In this document: one piece after another, positions 17,689 to 25,609 of the stretch
Position numbering within the stretch: the first letter of the stretch is position 1
How the letters are laid out: each line of letters begins with the position of its first letter
Assembly (NCBI GenBank): GCA_031081585.1
Contig: JAVHLY010000001.1
Coordinates: forward strand, 69,039 to 133,038
Reading direction: 5' to 3'
DNA from: Armatimonadota bacterium
GTDB lineage: Bacteria > Sysuimicrobiota > Sysuimicrobiia > Sysuimicrobiales > Humicultoraceae
DNA length: 64,000 nt
Notes under the pieces: model-generated
Told to the model about the DNA's origin: nothing
The model's input: only the letters and a program-made list of their open reading frames with translations
Database searches by the model: none
Translations under genes and position numbers: made by a program

Positions 17689-19332
17689 ATGGTCGTCCCC
17701 GCCCGCCTCGCCGCGATGGTGCTCGCCTCCCTGGTCCTCATCGCCCTGGTCTCTGCCCCCACCACGGCGGCGCCCCCGGTCCCCGACACGGTGGTGATCG
17801 GGGTGGCGCAGGAGCCCGACGCCCTGCTCTTCTCCGCCATGCAGGTCTCGGGGGAGATCCAGGACGTCCTCTACGCCTACATGGTCCGCTACAACGACAA
17901 GGGCCAGACCTTCCCGCAACTGGTGGAGAAGCTGCCGACCATCCGCGACGGCGACTGGCAGATCCTCCCCGGCAAGAAGATGCGGGTGACCTACCGCTTC
18001 AAGCGCGGCTACACCTGGCACGACGGCCGGCCGGTCACCGCGCTGGACGCCTCGTGGACCTACCTGATGCTGCGCAACCCGCGCAGCCCCACCCTCAGCC
18101 GCTTCGAGCTGCGCAAGATCGACCACATGCTCGTTCCCAACCCCAACGACCCCTACACCCTGGTGGTGCAGTGGAACGAGGCCTACCCCTTTGCCAACCT
18201 GGGCCACCAGATCCTGCCCAAGCACGTGCTGGAGGCGGAGTACCTGCGCGACCCCTCCCGCCTGAAGGCGCACCGCCAGGCGCACGAGCCGGTGGGCAAC
18301 GGCCCCTACCGCTTCGTCGAGTGGGTGCGGGGCAGCCACATGACGCTGGAGGCCTACGACCGGTTCCCGGAGGGGCGGCCGCGCATCAAGCGGTTGGTCT
18401 TCCGCTTCATCCTCGACAGCACCGTCCTGCAGGCCAACGTCATCGCGGGGCAGATCGACGTCACGGCCACGACCAACAACTTCTCCCTGGACCAGATGGT
18501 GGAGATCGAGCGGCGCAACCCCCAGATCGCCGCCCACTACACCCAGGGGCTGATCTGGGAGCGGCTGAACCTCAACCTGGACGACGAGTTCCTGCGGGAC
18601 AAGCGGGTGCGCCAGGCGCTGGCCCACGGCATCAACCGGGAGGAGATCACCGCGCGCCTCTTCCAGGGCAAGCAGCCGGTGGCCCACACCTGGCTCCCGC
18701 CGGCCCACCCGGCCCACCACCCCAACGTGCGCAAGTACGCCTACGACCCGGCGCGGGCCCGCCAGCTCCTGCAGGAGGCCGGCTTCACCCCCGGCCCCGA
18801 CGGCATCATGCGCTCGCCGGCGGGGAAGCGGCTGGAGCTGACCATCATCTCCACCGCCGGCAATGCGGTGCGCGAGCAGGTCGAGCAGATCATGCAGGCG
18901 CAGCTGCGCCAGGTGGGAATCGACCTGCGCATCAACAACGTCCCGGCCTCGGTGCTCATCGGGCAGATCATCCGCCGGCGCACCTACCAGATCACCATGT
19001 ACGCCAACTTCTTCGGCCCCACCACGCTGGGCTCGTTCTTCCACTCCAGCCAGATCCCCAGCGAGGCCAACAACTTCGAGGGGGGCAACCACATGGGGTG
19101 GCGGAACGCCGAGAACGACCGCCTGCTCGACCAGATCGCCGAGGAGCTGGACGAGGCGCGGCGCATCCAGCTCCTGCGGCGGCAGCAGGAGCTGGTGGCG
19201 GAGGATCTGCCCGTGATCCCGCTGTACTTCCGCCTCTACCTGACCACGGCCAAGAAGGCGCTGCGCAACGTCAAGCCCGGGGGCTTCTCCGGCATCACCT
19301 GGAACGCGCCGGAGTGGGGGTGGGCGCAGTAG
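17689..19332 (+). CDS. ABC transporter solute-binding protein, family 5, paralogue of 1753-3450
   Basis: 547-residue receptor of peptide class with a non-lipoprotein signal peptide (cleavage expected near APTTAA). It matches the protein at 1753 over its whole length, for example YDPARARQLLQEAGFTPGPDG, FHSSQIPSEANNFEG and MGWRNAENDRLLDQI. The ATG at 17689 has ggaggg 6 bp upstream. No permease follows in the same direction; it may share the divergent Dpp permeases or others elsewhere. With its paralogue it brackets the salvage island. Confidence 0.88.
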   Translation: MVVPARLAAMVLASLVLIALVSAPTTAAPPVPDTVVIGVAQEPDALLFSAMQVSGEIQDVLYAYMVRYNDKGQTFPQLVEKLPTIRDGDWQILPGKKMRVTYRFKRGYTWHDGRPVTALDASWTYLMLRNPRSPTLSRFELRKIDHMLVPNPNDPYTLVVQWNEAYPFANLGHQILPKHVLEAEYLRDPSRLKAHRQAHEPVGNGPYRFVEWVRGSHMTLEAYDRFPEGRPRIKRLVFRFILDSTVLQANVIAGQIDVTATTNNFSLDQMVEIERRNPQIAAHYTQGLIWERLNLNLDDEFLRDKRVRQALAHGINREEITARLFQGKQPVAHTWLPPAHPAHHPNVRKYAYDPARARQLLQEAGFTPGPDGIMRSPAGKRLELTIISTAGNAVREQVEQIMQAQLRQVGIDLRINNVPASVLIGQIIRRRTYQITMYANFFGPTTLGSFFHSSQIPSEANNFEGGNHMGWRNAENDRLLDQIAEELDEARRIQLLRRQQELVAEDLPVIPLYFRLYLTTAKKALRNVKPGGFSGITWNAPEWGWAQ

Positions 19333-19354
19333 GGGCGGCCGGGGCGCGCCGGCC

Positions 19355-19371
19355 CGCCCCGCGGCGGGGCG
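19355..19371. terminator. GC hairpin between convergent genes
   Basis: A 7-bp perfect stem CGCCCCG/CGGGGCG with a 3-base loop ends exactly at the livF stop codon and follows the binding-protein stop by 22 bp. There is no T-run on either side, so intrinsic termination is only suggested by position between convergent genes. Confidence 0.35.
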
Positions 19372-20202
19372 TCAGGACCAGCGGCGACGCAGGCGGTAGC
19401 GGCGGTAGCCCTTGACCGAGGGCTCGCGGGTGACGCCGAGGTAGAGCTCCTGCACGTTCGGGTCCTCGCGCAGGCGCGCTGCCGGCCCGTCGAGCACGAC
19501 GCGCCCGCCCTCCAGCACGTAGGCCCATTCGGCCAGCTCGAGGGCCAGCCGCGCGTTCTGCTCCACCAGCAGCAGGGCCGTCCCGGCGGCGTGCACCTCG
19601 CGCAGCGCCCGGAAGATCTCCGCCACCACCAGCGGGGCCAGGCCCAGCGACGGTTCGTCCAGCATGAGCAGCCGCGGGCGGCCGAGCAGCGCCCGGGCGA
19701 TGGCCAGCATCTGCTGCTCGCCCCCCGAGAGCGTCCCGGCGGGCTGGCGGCGCCGTTCCGCCAGGACGGGGAAGAGGTGCTCCACCCAGGCGCGGTCACG
19801 GGCCACCGCCGCGTCGCGCCGCCGGAAGGCGCCCAGCCGCAGGTTCTCCTCCACGGTGAGGTCGGGGAAGATGCCGCGGCCCTCCGGCACGTAGCCCACC
19901 CCGAGGGCCGCCACGTCCTCGGGCTCCCACCCGTTCACGCGCCGGCCGGCCACCACCACGCTCCCCTTCGCCGGCTGCCCCGGCAGGTAGCCCATGACGG
20001 TGCGCAGCAGCGTGCTCTTGCCGGCGCCGTTGCTCCCCAGCAGCGCCACGATCTGCCCGGCGTGGACGGTGAGGGAGACGCCGTGCAGGACGGTGAGGCG
20101 GCCGTAGTAGGTGGTCTCGACATTGTGCACCTGCAGCAGCGGCGGGGCCTGCCGCGCCCGGAGGGCTGCGCCGCCCGGTTCCGGGCCCGCCATCCCGCTC
20201 AC
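19372..20202 (-). CDS. livF: Branched-chain amino-acid type ABC transporter ATPase (LivF)
   Basis: Cytoplasmic ATPase of the Liv importer, about 276 residues. Walker A is LLGSNGAGKST near residue 55, the family-specific VGYVPEGRGIFPDLTVEENL follows, signature LSGGEQQMLAIARALL and Walker B LLMLDEPSLGLAP. The GTG at 20202 overlaps the livG stop (GTGA); an ATG 9 bp further in is an alternative. The C-terminal 15 residues are unusually basic. It forms the ATPase pair with LivG. Confidence 0.92.
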   Translation of the reverse strand: MSGMAGPEPGGAALRARQAPPLLQVHNVETTYYGRLTVLHGVSLTVHAGQIVALLGSNGAGKSTLLRTVMGYLPGQPAKGSVVVAGRRVNGWEPEDVAALGVGYVPEGRGIFPDLTVEENLRLGAFRRRDAAVARDRAWVEHLFPVLAERRRQPAGTLSGGEQQMLAIARALLGRPRLLMLDEPSLGLAPLVVAEIFRALREVHAAGTALLLVEQNARLALELAEWAYVLEGGRVVLDGPAARLREDPNVQELYLGVTREPSVKGYRRYRLRRRWS

Positions 20203-20993
20203 CGCGCCGAGGCCGCCGCCGGCGAGGCCCCCAGGTAGGCGCGGATGACCTCGGGGTGGCGCTGGACCTCCTCGGGCGTCCCCTCGGCGATGCGCACGCC
20301 GTGGTCGAGGACCGTGACGCGCTCCGAGACCTCCATCACCAGGCGCAGGTCGTGCTCGACCAGCACCACGGCCACCCCCCAGGCCTCCTGCACGTCCTTG
20401 ATGCGGAAGACCAGCTCGGCCTTCTCCTCCGCCGTCATCCCGGCGGAGGGCTCGTCCAGCAGGAGCAGCACCGGTTCCAGGGCCAGCGCCCGGGCCAGCT
20501 CCACGAGGCGCTGCTGTCCGATGGGCAGGTCGCCCACTCGGCGGTGGCGCACCGCCTGCAGGTCGAGGAGGTCGAGGATCTCCTCGACGCGGCGGCGGTG
20601 GCGCACCTCCTCGCGCCGCCACCCCGGCGTGGCGCAGGCCGCCGCCAGCAGGGGGGTGCGGATGTGCAGGTGGCGTCCCAGCAGGACGTTGTCCAGGACC
20701 GTGGCGTGGCGGAAGAGCTCGAGGTTCTGGAAGGTGCGGGCCACCCCCAGGCGCGCCACCTCGTCGGGGCGCCGGCCGACCAGGGAGACGCCGCGCAGGC
20801 GGATGGTGCCGCGGTCGGGCCGGTAGAGGCCGCAGACGCAGTTGAAGAGGGTGGTCTTCCCGGCGCCGTTGGGCCCGATGAGGGAGACGAGCGCGCGCGG
20901 GGCGACCGTGAGGTCCACCCCCGCCAGCGCCTGGACGCCGCCGAAGGCGAGGGCCAGGTCGCGGATCTCCAGCAGCGGTGGCTCGCCGCTCAC
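20199..20993 (-). CDS. livG: Branched-chain amino-acid type ABC transporter ATPase (LivG)
   Basis: 264-residue ATPase with Walker A SLIGPNGAGKTT, the LivG-specific GVARTFQNLELF Q-loop region, the unusual family signature IGQQRLVELARAL in place of LSGGQ (normal for LivG), and Walker B LLLLDEPSAGM. The characteristic long insertion before the signature is present. It lies 58 bp after livK and overlaps livF by 4 bp, so the three form one transcript on the minus strand. Confidence 0.93.
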   Translation of the reverse strand: MSGEPPLLEIRDLALAFGGVQALAGVDLTVAPRALVSLIGPNGAGKTTLFNCVCGLYRPDRGTIRLRGVSLVGRRPDEVARLGVARTFQNLELFRHATVLDNVLLGRHLHIRTPLLAAACATPGWRREEVRHRRRVEEILDLLDLQAVRHRRVGDLPIGQQRLVELARALALEPVLLLLDEPSAGMTAEEKAELVFRIKDVQEAWGVAVVLVEHDLRLVMEVSERVTVLDHGVRIAEGTPEEVQRHPEVIRAYLGASPAAASAR

Positions 20994-21051
20994 GGCCGCC
21001 GCCTCACCGACCCCGACCGATCCCGCCGCCGACCCCGCCGGGCCGTGCCGG

Positions 21052-22239
21052 TCAGTACTGCACCGGGTAGCTGATCCAGTCCGTCACCTTCACGTACTGC
21101 CGGTTGGTGGCCCGGACGATGTAGAGGCGTGTGATCCCCTGGCGCCGCTCCGGCCCGAAGGTCACCCCGCGGATGACCTCGCCGTCCCAGTTGCGCAGGC
21201 GCTCCAGCTCCGTCACCACGCGGTCCTTGGTCACCTCGCGGCCGGCCCGGCGGAGCCCCTCCAGCAGGGGTTCGATGAACGAGACTCCGGCCAGCACGTT
21301 GTAGGGGTTCTGGCGCACCAGCTCCGGGGCGGCGCGCCCCAGCCGCTCCAGCAGGGCGTCCACCCGGGCGTCGCCGTGCCCCGGGAGGGGGAAGTAGGCC
21401 GTCGAGTAGACGTCGTTCCAGGCGTCCCCGGCCAGCTGGAACATGATCGGGTCGCCCAGGGTGAAGGTGGCCAGCAGCTGCGGCCGGAAGCCCAGCCGGG
21501 CCATCTCCCGGACGATCAGCGCGCCGTGGCGGGGCGTGGCCGCCAGGAAGACGGCGTCCGCCCCCGACTCGCGCAGCCGCACCGCCTGGGCGCTCACGTC
21601 GGCGTCCGTCACCTCGTAGGAGGTCTGGCCCACCACCCGGACGCGGGCGGTGGTGGAGGCGCGCTTGACCCCCAGCAGGAGCTGCTGTCCGTACAGGTCG
21701 TTCTGGTAGAAGACGGCGATGCGCCGCACGTTCAGGCGCTGCGCGGCGAACTCGGTGAGGATGCGCGCCTCGTGCACGTAGGAGGGGTAGGTGACGAAGA
21801 GGTACTTGCGCCCGCGGAACCCCGCCCAGATGTCGCTGGTGGTGGGGGTGATCCACAACGTCTGGCTCTCCACCACGTAGTCGCGGGCGGCGAAGGCGTT
21901 GGCCGTGCCGATCATCCCCACGATGGCAAAGACCCCCACCCGCTCCACCAGCTCCCGCACGTTCGCCACGGCCCGCGGCGGCAGGTAGGCGTCGTCCCGC
22001 AGCACCAGGGTGATGCGGCGGCCGTTGATCCCGCCCTGGGCGTTGAGCAGCGCGAGGTAGACTTCCATACCGCGCCCCACCCCGATCCCCCAGTAGGCCG
22101 CGGGGCCGGACAGCGGCACCGTCGACCCGAGCAGGATCTCGGTGGGGGTGACGCCGCGTTCCTGCGCCTGGCCCGGAGCCCCCAGGAGCAGCAGGGTGAC
22201 GACGAGGAGCCCGAGCGCCCCTGTCCTCAGATCTCGCAT
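21052..22239 (-). CDS. Branched-chain amino-acid type ABC transporter solute-binding protein (LivK-like)
   Basis: Periplasmic-binding-protein type I fold, 395 residues, signal peptide without lipobox cysteine (cleavage near GQAQE). Typical segments: ILLGSTVPLSGPAAYWG, LNAQGGINGRRITLVLRDDAY, VFAIVGMIGTANAFA, and NDLYGQQLLLGVK. The ATG at 22239 is supported by ggaggga 7 bp upstream; the open frame continues further upstream but without a ribosome site. The ligand is unknown; Liv-type receptors also bind amides, urea and aromatic compounds. Confidence 0.88.
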   Translation of the reverse strand: MRDLRTGALGLLVVTLLLLGAPGQAQERGVTPTEILLGSTVPLSGPAAYWGIGVGRGMEVYLALLNAQGGINGRRITLVLRDDAYLPPRAVANVRELVERVGVFAIVGMIGTANAFAARDYVVESQTLWITPTTSDIWAGFRGRKYLFVTYPSYVHEARILTEFAAQRLNVRRIAVFYQNDLYGQQLLLGVKRASTTARVRVVGQTSYEVTDADVSAQAVRLRESGADAVFLAATPRHGALIVREMARLGFRPQLLATFTLGDPIMFQLAGDAWNDVYSTAYFPLPGHGDARVDALLERLGRAAPELVRQNPYNVLAGVSFIEPLLEGLRRAGREVTKDRVVTELERLRNWDGEVIRGVTFGPERRQGITRLYIVRATNRQYVKVTDWISYPVQY

Positions 22240-22360
22240 GACCGGATCCCTCCCCGATGGAGCTGTCCGCCCTCCCCGTCGGCCGGGGTGCAGTCCCTGT
22301 TCGTCATCCTCCCCCATGCCCCCTCGGCCTGGCGGCATTCGGTTCCGGAACCTGACCCCC

Positions 22361-22392
22361 TATACTATGGTGGCAATGTCACTTCATTGACA
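22361..22392. promoter_or_regulatory. Divergent-region -10-like element and TGTCA-N6-TGACA palindrome
   Basis: TATACT at 22361-22366 is a good -10 for the plus strand, though no convincing -35 is present. Eleven bases further on is a perfect inverted repeat TGTCA-cttcat-TGACA (22377-22392), placed where a repressor would block the BNR-gene promoter. The region is AT-rich compared with its surroundings. Regulator unknown. Confidence 0.4.
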
Positions 22393-22424
22393 CACTCTCC
22401 CCGGTTCCCGGCAGGGGGCGTCAG

Positions 22425-23390
22425 GTGTTCCCAGTGGCGAAATCGACGCGAACCGGATGGAGGCGTGGGGCCCGCCAAGCCCCGCCGCGGCGTCGGTGGG
22501 CCGCTGGAGCGGCTACGCTGGGGGCCGTCCTCCTGGCCATCGCGGGCGTCTGGCTGTGGGGAAGCAGAGGCGGCGAGGGGAGCGCCGACCCGCTGGCGGT
22601 GCTCCACACGCCGGACTTCCACGCCCTGGCCTTCGCCCCCGACGACCCCGACGTCGTCGTTCTTGGCCACCACAACGGCATCCTGCGCAGTGATGACGGC
22701 GGGCGCACGTGGCAGGCGCTCGTCGAGCGTCCCAACTTCGACGCCATGGGACTGGCGGTCCACCGGCGCGACGGACGGCGCATCTACCTGGCCGGGCACC
22801 TCATCTTCCAGGCCAGCGGCGACGGGGGCCGCACGTGGCGGGCCGTGGAGCACGACCTCCCCTACACGGACATCCACGGCTTGGCGATGAGCCCAGACAA
22901 CCCGGACCGCCTCTACGCCTTCGTCGTCGGTCACGGGCTCTTTCGCAGCGAGGACGGGGGGCGCCGGTGGATGGCGGTGCCCGCGGCCCTGCCGCCCGAC
23001 GTCATGGCGCTGGCCGCCGCCGGCGGTCAGCCCGAGACGGTGTACGCAGGCAGCATGCGCGGCGGCGTCATGCGCAGCACCGACGGCGGGGCGACCTGGA
23101 CCGCGTCGGCCACGGGTCGCGTCTCCAGCACGGTCTTTGCCCTCGCCGTGGATCCCTTGTCCCGCAACACCGTGTACGCCGGCACCAATGGAGGTCTCTT
23201 CAAGAGCACCGACGGCGGGGCGACCTGGACGAAGCTCCCCTTCCCCGGAGCGAACGCAGTGGCCCTCGCGGTCAGCCCGGCCCGGCCCACCCGCGTCCTG
23301 GCCATCTGGATGAAGCGCCGCGGGCAGGGACTGGTCTACCGCAGTGATGACGGCGGCCGCACCTGGGGGGACGGGATGACGGAGCGGTGA
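22425..23390 (+). CDS. Membrane-anchored BNR/Asp-box repeat beta-propeller protein
   Basis: 321 residues. A basic N-terminus is followed by one hydrophobic segment (residues 28-46), consistent with a membrane anchor facing outside. Six Asp boxes of S-x-D-G-G-x-x-W type start at residues 89, 131, 175, 218, 261 and 307, spaced about 43 apart, which predicts a six- or seven-bladed propeller like sialidase-fold or Ycf48-like proteins. No sialidase arginine triad could be identified. The gene starts at GTG and is inserted, in opposite orientation, between livK and livH. Function unknown; ligand binding or assembly help at the cell surface is possible. Confidence 0.75.
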   Translation: MFPVAKSTRTGWRRGARQAPPRRRWAAGAATLGAVLLAIAGVWLWGSRGGEGSADPLAVLHTPDFHALAFAPDDPDVVVLGHHNGILRSDDGGRTWQALVERPNFDAMGLAVHRRDGRRIYLAGHLIFQASGDGGRTWRAVEHDLPYTDIHGLAMSPDNPDRLYAFVVGHGLFRSEDGGRRWMAVPAALPPDVMALAAAGGQPETVYAGSMRGGVMRSTDGGATWTASATGRVSSTVFALAVDPLSRNTVYAGTNGGLFKSTDGGATWTKLPFPGANAVALAVSPARPTRVLAIWMKRRGQGLVYRSDDGGRTWGDGMTER

Positions 23391-23398
23391 GCTGGGTA

Positions 23399-23422
23399 CA
23401 GCGGTCTTCCGCGCAACCGCTG
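23399..23422. terminator. Hairpin between convergent BNR gene and livH
   Basis: Perfect 7-bp stem CAGCGGT/ACCGCTG with a 10-base loop, 9 bp after the BNR stop and 10 bp before the livH stop. No T-run. Probably a bidirectional stop signal, by position. Confidence 0.35.
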
Positions 23423-23431
23423 CCTCGTGGG

Positions 23432-24316
23432 TCAGGCCCGTCGGCGGACCTCGCGTCCGAGCAGCCCTTCGGGGCGGACCATCAGGGTGAGGACGATCAC
23501 CAGGAAGGCCAAGGTCGTCTTGAACTTCACCGAGACGTACCCGGCGAAGAGCGCCTCCAGGACGCCCAGGCACAGCCCGCCCAGCACGGCCCCCGGCAGG
23601 CTGTCCATCCCGCCGAGGACCGCCCCCGCGAACCCCTTGAGGAAGGGGTCGAGCATCATCGCCGGGTCGAGCAGCGTGGCCGGGGCGGTGAGGATCCCGG
23701 CGCCGGCGCCGAGAGCCCCGGCCAGCCCCCAGGTGAAGGCCAGGATGCGGCGGGCCGGGATGCCCAGCGCCTGCGCCGCCTCCACGTGCTGGGCCACGGC
23801 GCGCATGGCCAGCCCCACGCGCGTGTGCTGCACGACCAGGTAGAGCGCGGCCACCAGGACCAGGCCGGCACCCAGGAGGCCCAGACTGAGCTGGCTCACC
23901 ACCACGCCGCCCAGGCGGTAGACGCGCGTGTCGGAGAGAGGGAAGGGAAAGACCTTGGTCTCCGCGCCCCACACCGCCGTGGTCAGGCCGTTCAGCACCA
24001 GGGCCAGGCCCAACGTGACGACGATCCGCCCGAGCAGCGTCGCCTCCCGGGCCGGGCGCAGGACCACCAGGTAGAAACCGGCGGCGAAGGTCCCCGCCGC
24101 GGCCAGGGCGGCGGTGGTGGCCAGCGGGAACCCCCACCCGCCCGCCATCAGCGTGAAGGCGACGAAGGTGGCGGCCGTGGCCAGGTCGCCGTGGGCGAAG
24201 TTCAGCACCCGCGAGGCGCGGTAGAGCAGGACGATGCCCAGGGCCATGAGCGCGTAGAGCGTGCCCGCGGCCAGCCCGCCCACGAGCAGCTGCGCCGCCT
24301 GGCTCACGTCCGGCAC
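23432..24316 (-). CDS. livH: Branched-chain amino-acid type ABC transporter permease (LivH)
   Basis: 294-residue membrane subunit with eight or so hydrophobic segments. Family signatures: GLAAGTLYALMALGIVLLYRASRVLNFAHGD at the N-terminus, AQALGIPARRILAFTWGLAG in the middle and GGMDSLPGAVLGGLCLGVLE near the end. The GTG start at 24316 lies inside a 20-bp sequence that is repeated exactly 40 bp upstream, so two identical start regions precede the gene. It lies 64 bp after livM. Confidence 0.9.
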   Translation of the reverse strand: MPDVSQAAQLLVGGLAAGTLYALMALGIVLLYRASRVLNFAHGDLATAATFVAFTLMAGGWGFPLATTAALAAAGTFAAGFYLVVLRPAREATLLGRIVVTLGLALVLNGLTTAVWGAETKVFPFPLSDTRVYRLGGVVVSQLSLGLLGAGLVLVAALYLVVQHTRVGLAMRAVAQHVEAAQALGIPARRILAFTWGLAGALGAGAGILTAPATLLDPAMMLDPFLKGFAGAVLGGMDSLPGAVLGGLCLGVLEALFAGYVSVKFKTTLAFLVIVLTLMVRPEGLLGREVRRRA

Positions 24317-24357
24317 ACCGGGTTCACGACCGCCCCACCTGGCTCACGTCCGGCACA
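24298..24357. repeat. 20-bp direct repeat duplicating the livH translation start
   Basis: CCTGGCTCACGTCCGGCACA occurs at 24298-24317 and again at 24338-24357, period 40 bp. On the minus strand each copy contains a GTG followed by codons for P-D-V-S-Q. The proximal copy is the livH start; the distal copy opens a 10-codon mini-frame that ends in TGA before livH. Confidence 0.85.
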
Positions 24358-24380
24358 TCCGCTCCATCCCGGCCGCACCC

Positions 24381-25406
24381 TCACAGGGGCCACGTCTTCA
24401 GGTAGGCCCGGATGCGCAGCCAGCGGCCGTAGAGCCCCTGGGGCTCCACCGCCATCATCAGGATGATGGCCGCCCCGTAGACCACCGGCTGCCACTCCCG
24501 CGCCGCCGTGAGCCACTGCGGGACCAGCGTCAGGATCACGGCGCCGATCACCGCCCCCGGGATGGTGGCGAGCCCTCCGACGACGATCATGGCGAAGTAG
24601 TAGATCGACTCGAAGAGCGTGAACATCTGCGGCTCGATGTGGCGCAGCGCCTGGGCGAAGAGCGCGCCGCCCACCCCGGCGTAGAAGGCGCTGAGGGCGA
24701 AGGCCAGGGTCTTGTACCGGGTGAGGTGGACGCCCATGACCTCGGCGGCAATGTCGCTGTCGCGGATGGCCACGAAGGCCCGCCCGACGTGGGAGCGGGC
24801 CAGGTTGACGGCCACCCAGACGAGCACCGCCGCCGTCCCCAGGGCCAGGTAGGCGAGCTGCCGGTCCGGGCTGAGACCCCCCAGCCCCAGGGTGACCCGG
24901 GGGATGGGCAGGCCCATGCGCCCGCCGGAGAGCGCCTCCCAGTTGGTCAGCACCTGGTTCACCGCGATGCCGAACCCCAGGGTGGCGATGGTCAGGTAGG
25001 GGCCGGTGAGCCGCAGCGCCGGCAGCCCCACGAGCGCGCCGAAGCTGGCGGCGACGAGGCCGGCGAGCGGCCAGGTCACCCACCAGGGTAATCCTCCGGC
25101 CAGCCCGGGGAGCGCCGGCACCCCCCGCCCCAGCACGCCCGTGGTGTAGGCGCCGATGGCCACGAAGGCGGCGTGGCCGAGGGAGATCTGCCCCGTGTAC
25201 CCGGTGAGGAGGGTGAGGCCGACCGCCACGATGACGTGGGTGGCCGCCAGCACGGCGGTAAAGAGGAGGTAGCCCGGGGCATAGAGGGGGAAGAGGAGGA
25301 GGGCGACGGCCAGCCCGAGCACCGCCAGCCAGCCGGCGGTGCCGCGCACGAGGGCCAGGTCCTCGTCGTAGCGCTGGCGCAGGTCGGTGCGCATCCGCCT
25401 GCGCAT
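24381..25406 (-). CDS. livM: Branched-chain amino-acid type ABC transporter permease (LivM)
   Basis: Second Liv permease, about 341 residues. Typical segments: GLTLLTGYTGQISLGHAAFVAIGAY, GPYLTIATLGFGIAVNQ, FVAIRDSDIAAEVMGVH and AMIVVGGLATIPGAVIGA. The ATG at 25406 (MRRRMRTDLRQ) is chosen because sequence upstream in frame is low-complexity and unlike LivM; an ATG at 25394 is equally possible. It is divergent from korA, and its promoter must share the 200-bp gap with the korA promoter. Confidence 0.9.
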   Translation of the reverse strand: MRRRMRTDLRQRYDEDLALVRGTAGWLAVLGLAVALLLFPLYAPGYLLFTAVLAATHVIVAVGLTLLTGYTGQISLGHAAFVAIGAYTTGVLGRGVPALPGLAGGLPWWVTWPLAGLVAASFGALVGLPALRLTGPYLTIATLGFGIAVNQVLTNWEALSGGRMGLPIPRVTLGLGGLSPDRQLAYLALGTAAVLVWVAVNLARSHVGRAFVAIRDSDIAAEVMGVHLTRYKTLAFALSAFYAGVGGALFAQALRHIEPQMFTLFESIYYFAMIVVGGLATIPGAVIGAVILTLVPQWLTAAREWQPVVYGAAIILMMAVEPQGLYGRWLRIRAYLKTWPL

Positions 25407-25487
25407 CTTCGCCGCGCCGGGCCCGCACTCTTGCGTCGGCCCGCGCCGGCCAGCGCCCCCCGCGCCTGCACGCCCGCCTCCCCGCGT

Positions 25488-25516
25488 TTGCAAGCCCGTC
25501 GCGGATGCGATAGATT
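25488..25516 (+). promoter_or_regulatory. Sigma-70-type promoter of korAB
   Basis: TTGCAA (25488-25493) and TAGATT (25511-25516) are separated by exactly 17 bp, a well-formed housekeeping promoter in a GC-rich region. Transcription should begin near 25523, about 87 bp before the korA start. Confidence 0.6.
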
Positions 25517-25524
25517 GCGCATAG

Positions 25525-25555
25525 ACGCCCGCCGGCGGTCTGGCCGGGCGTTTTT
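25525..25555 (+). terminator. Intrinsic-terminator-like hairpin at the start of the korAB leader
   Basis: ACGCCCG (25525-25531) pairs with CGGGCGT (25545-25551) and is followed by five T (25551-25555). It begins within a few bases of the predicted transcription start and points towards korA, so it would act as an attenuator; no plus-strand gene upstream needs a terminator here. Confidence 0.5.
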
Positions 25556-25609
25556 CTCGCCCGCGGGGCAGGGCCGTTCACGCGCAGCGAGGGAGGGACG
25601 GATCGAGCG

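Noticed and set aside
22387-22415. TTGACA before the BNR gene as a -35 box
   Set aside because: No -10 occurs at 16-18 bp; the hexamer is better explained as part of the TGTCA/TGACA palindrome.
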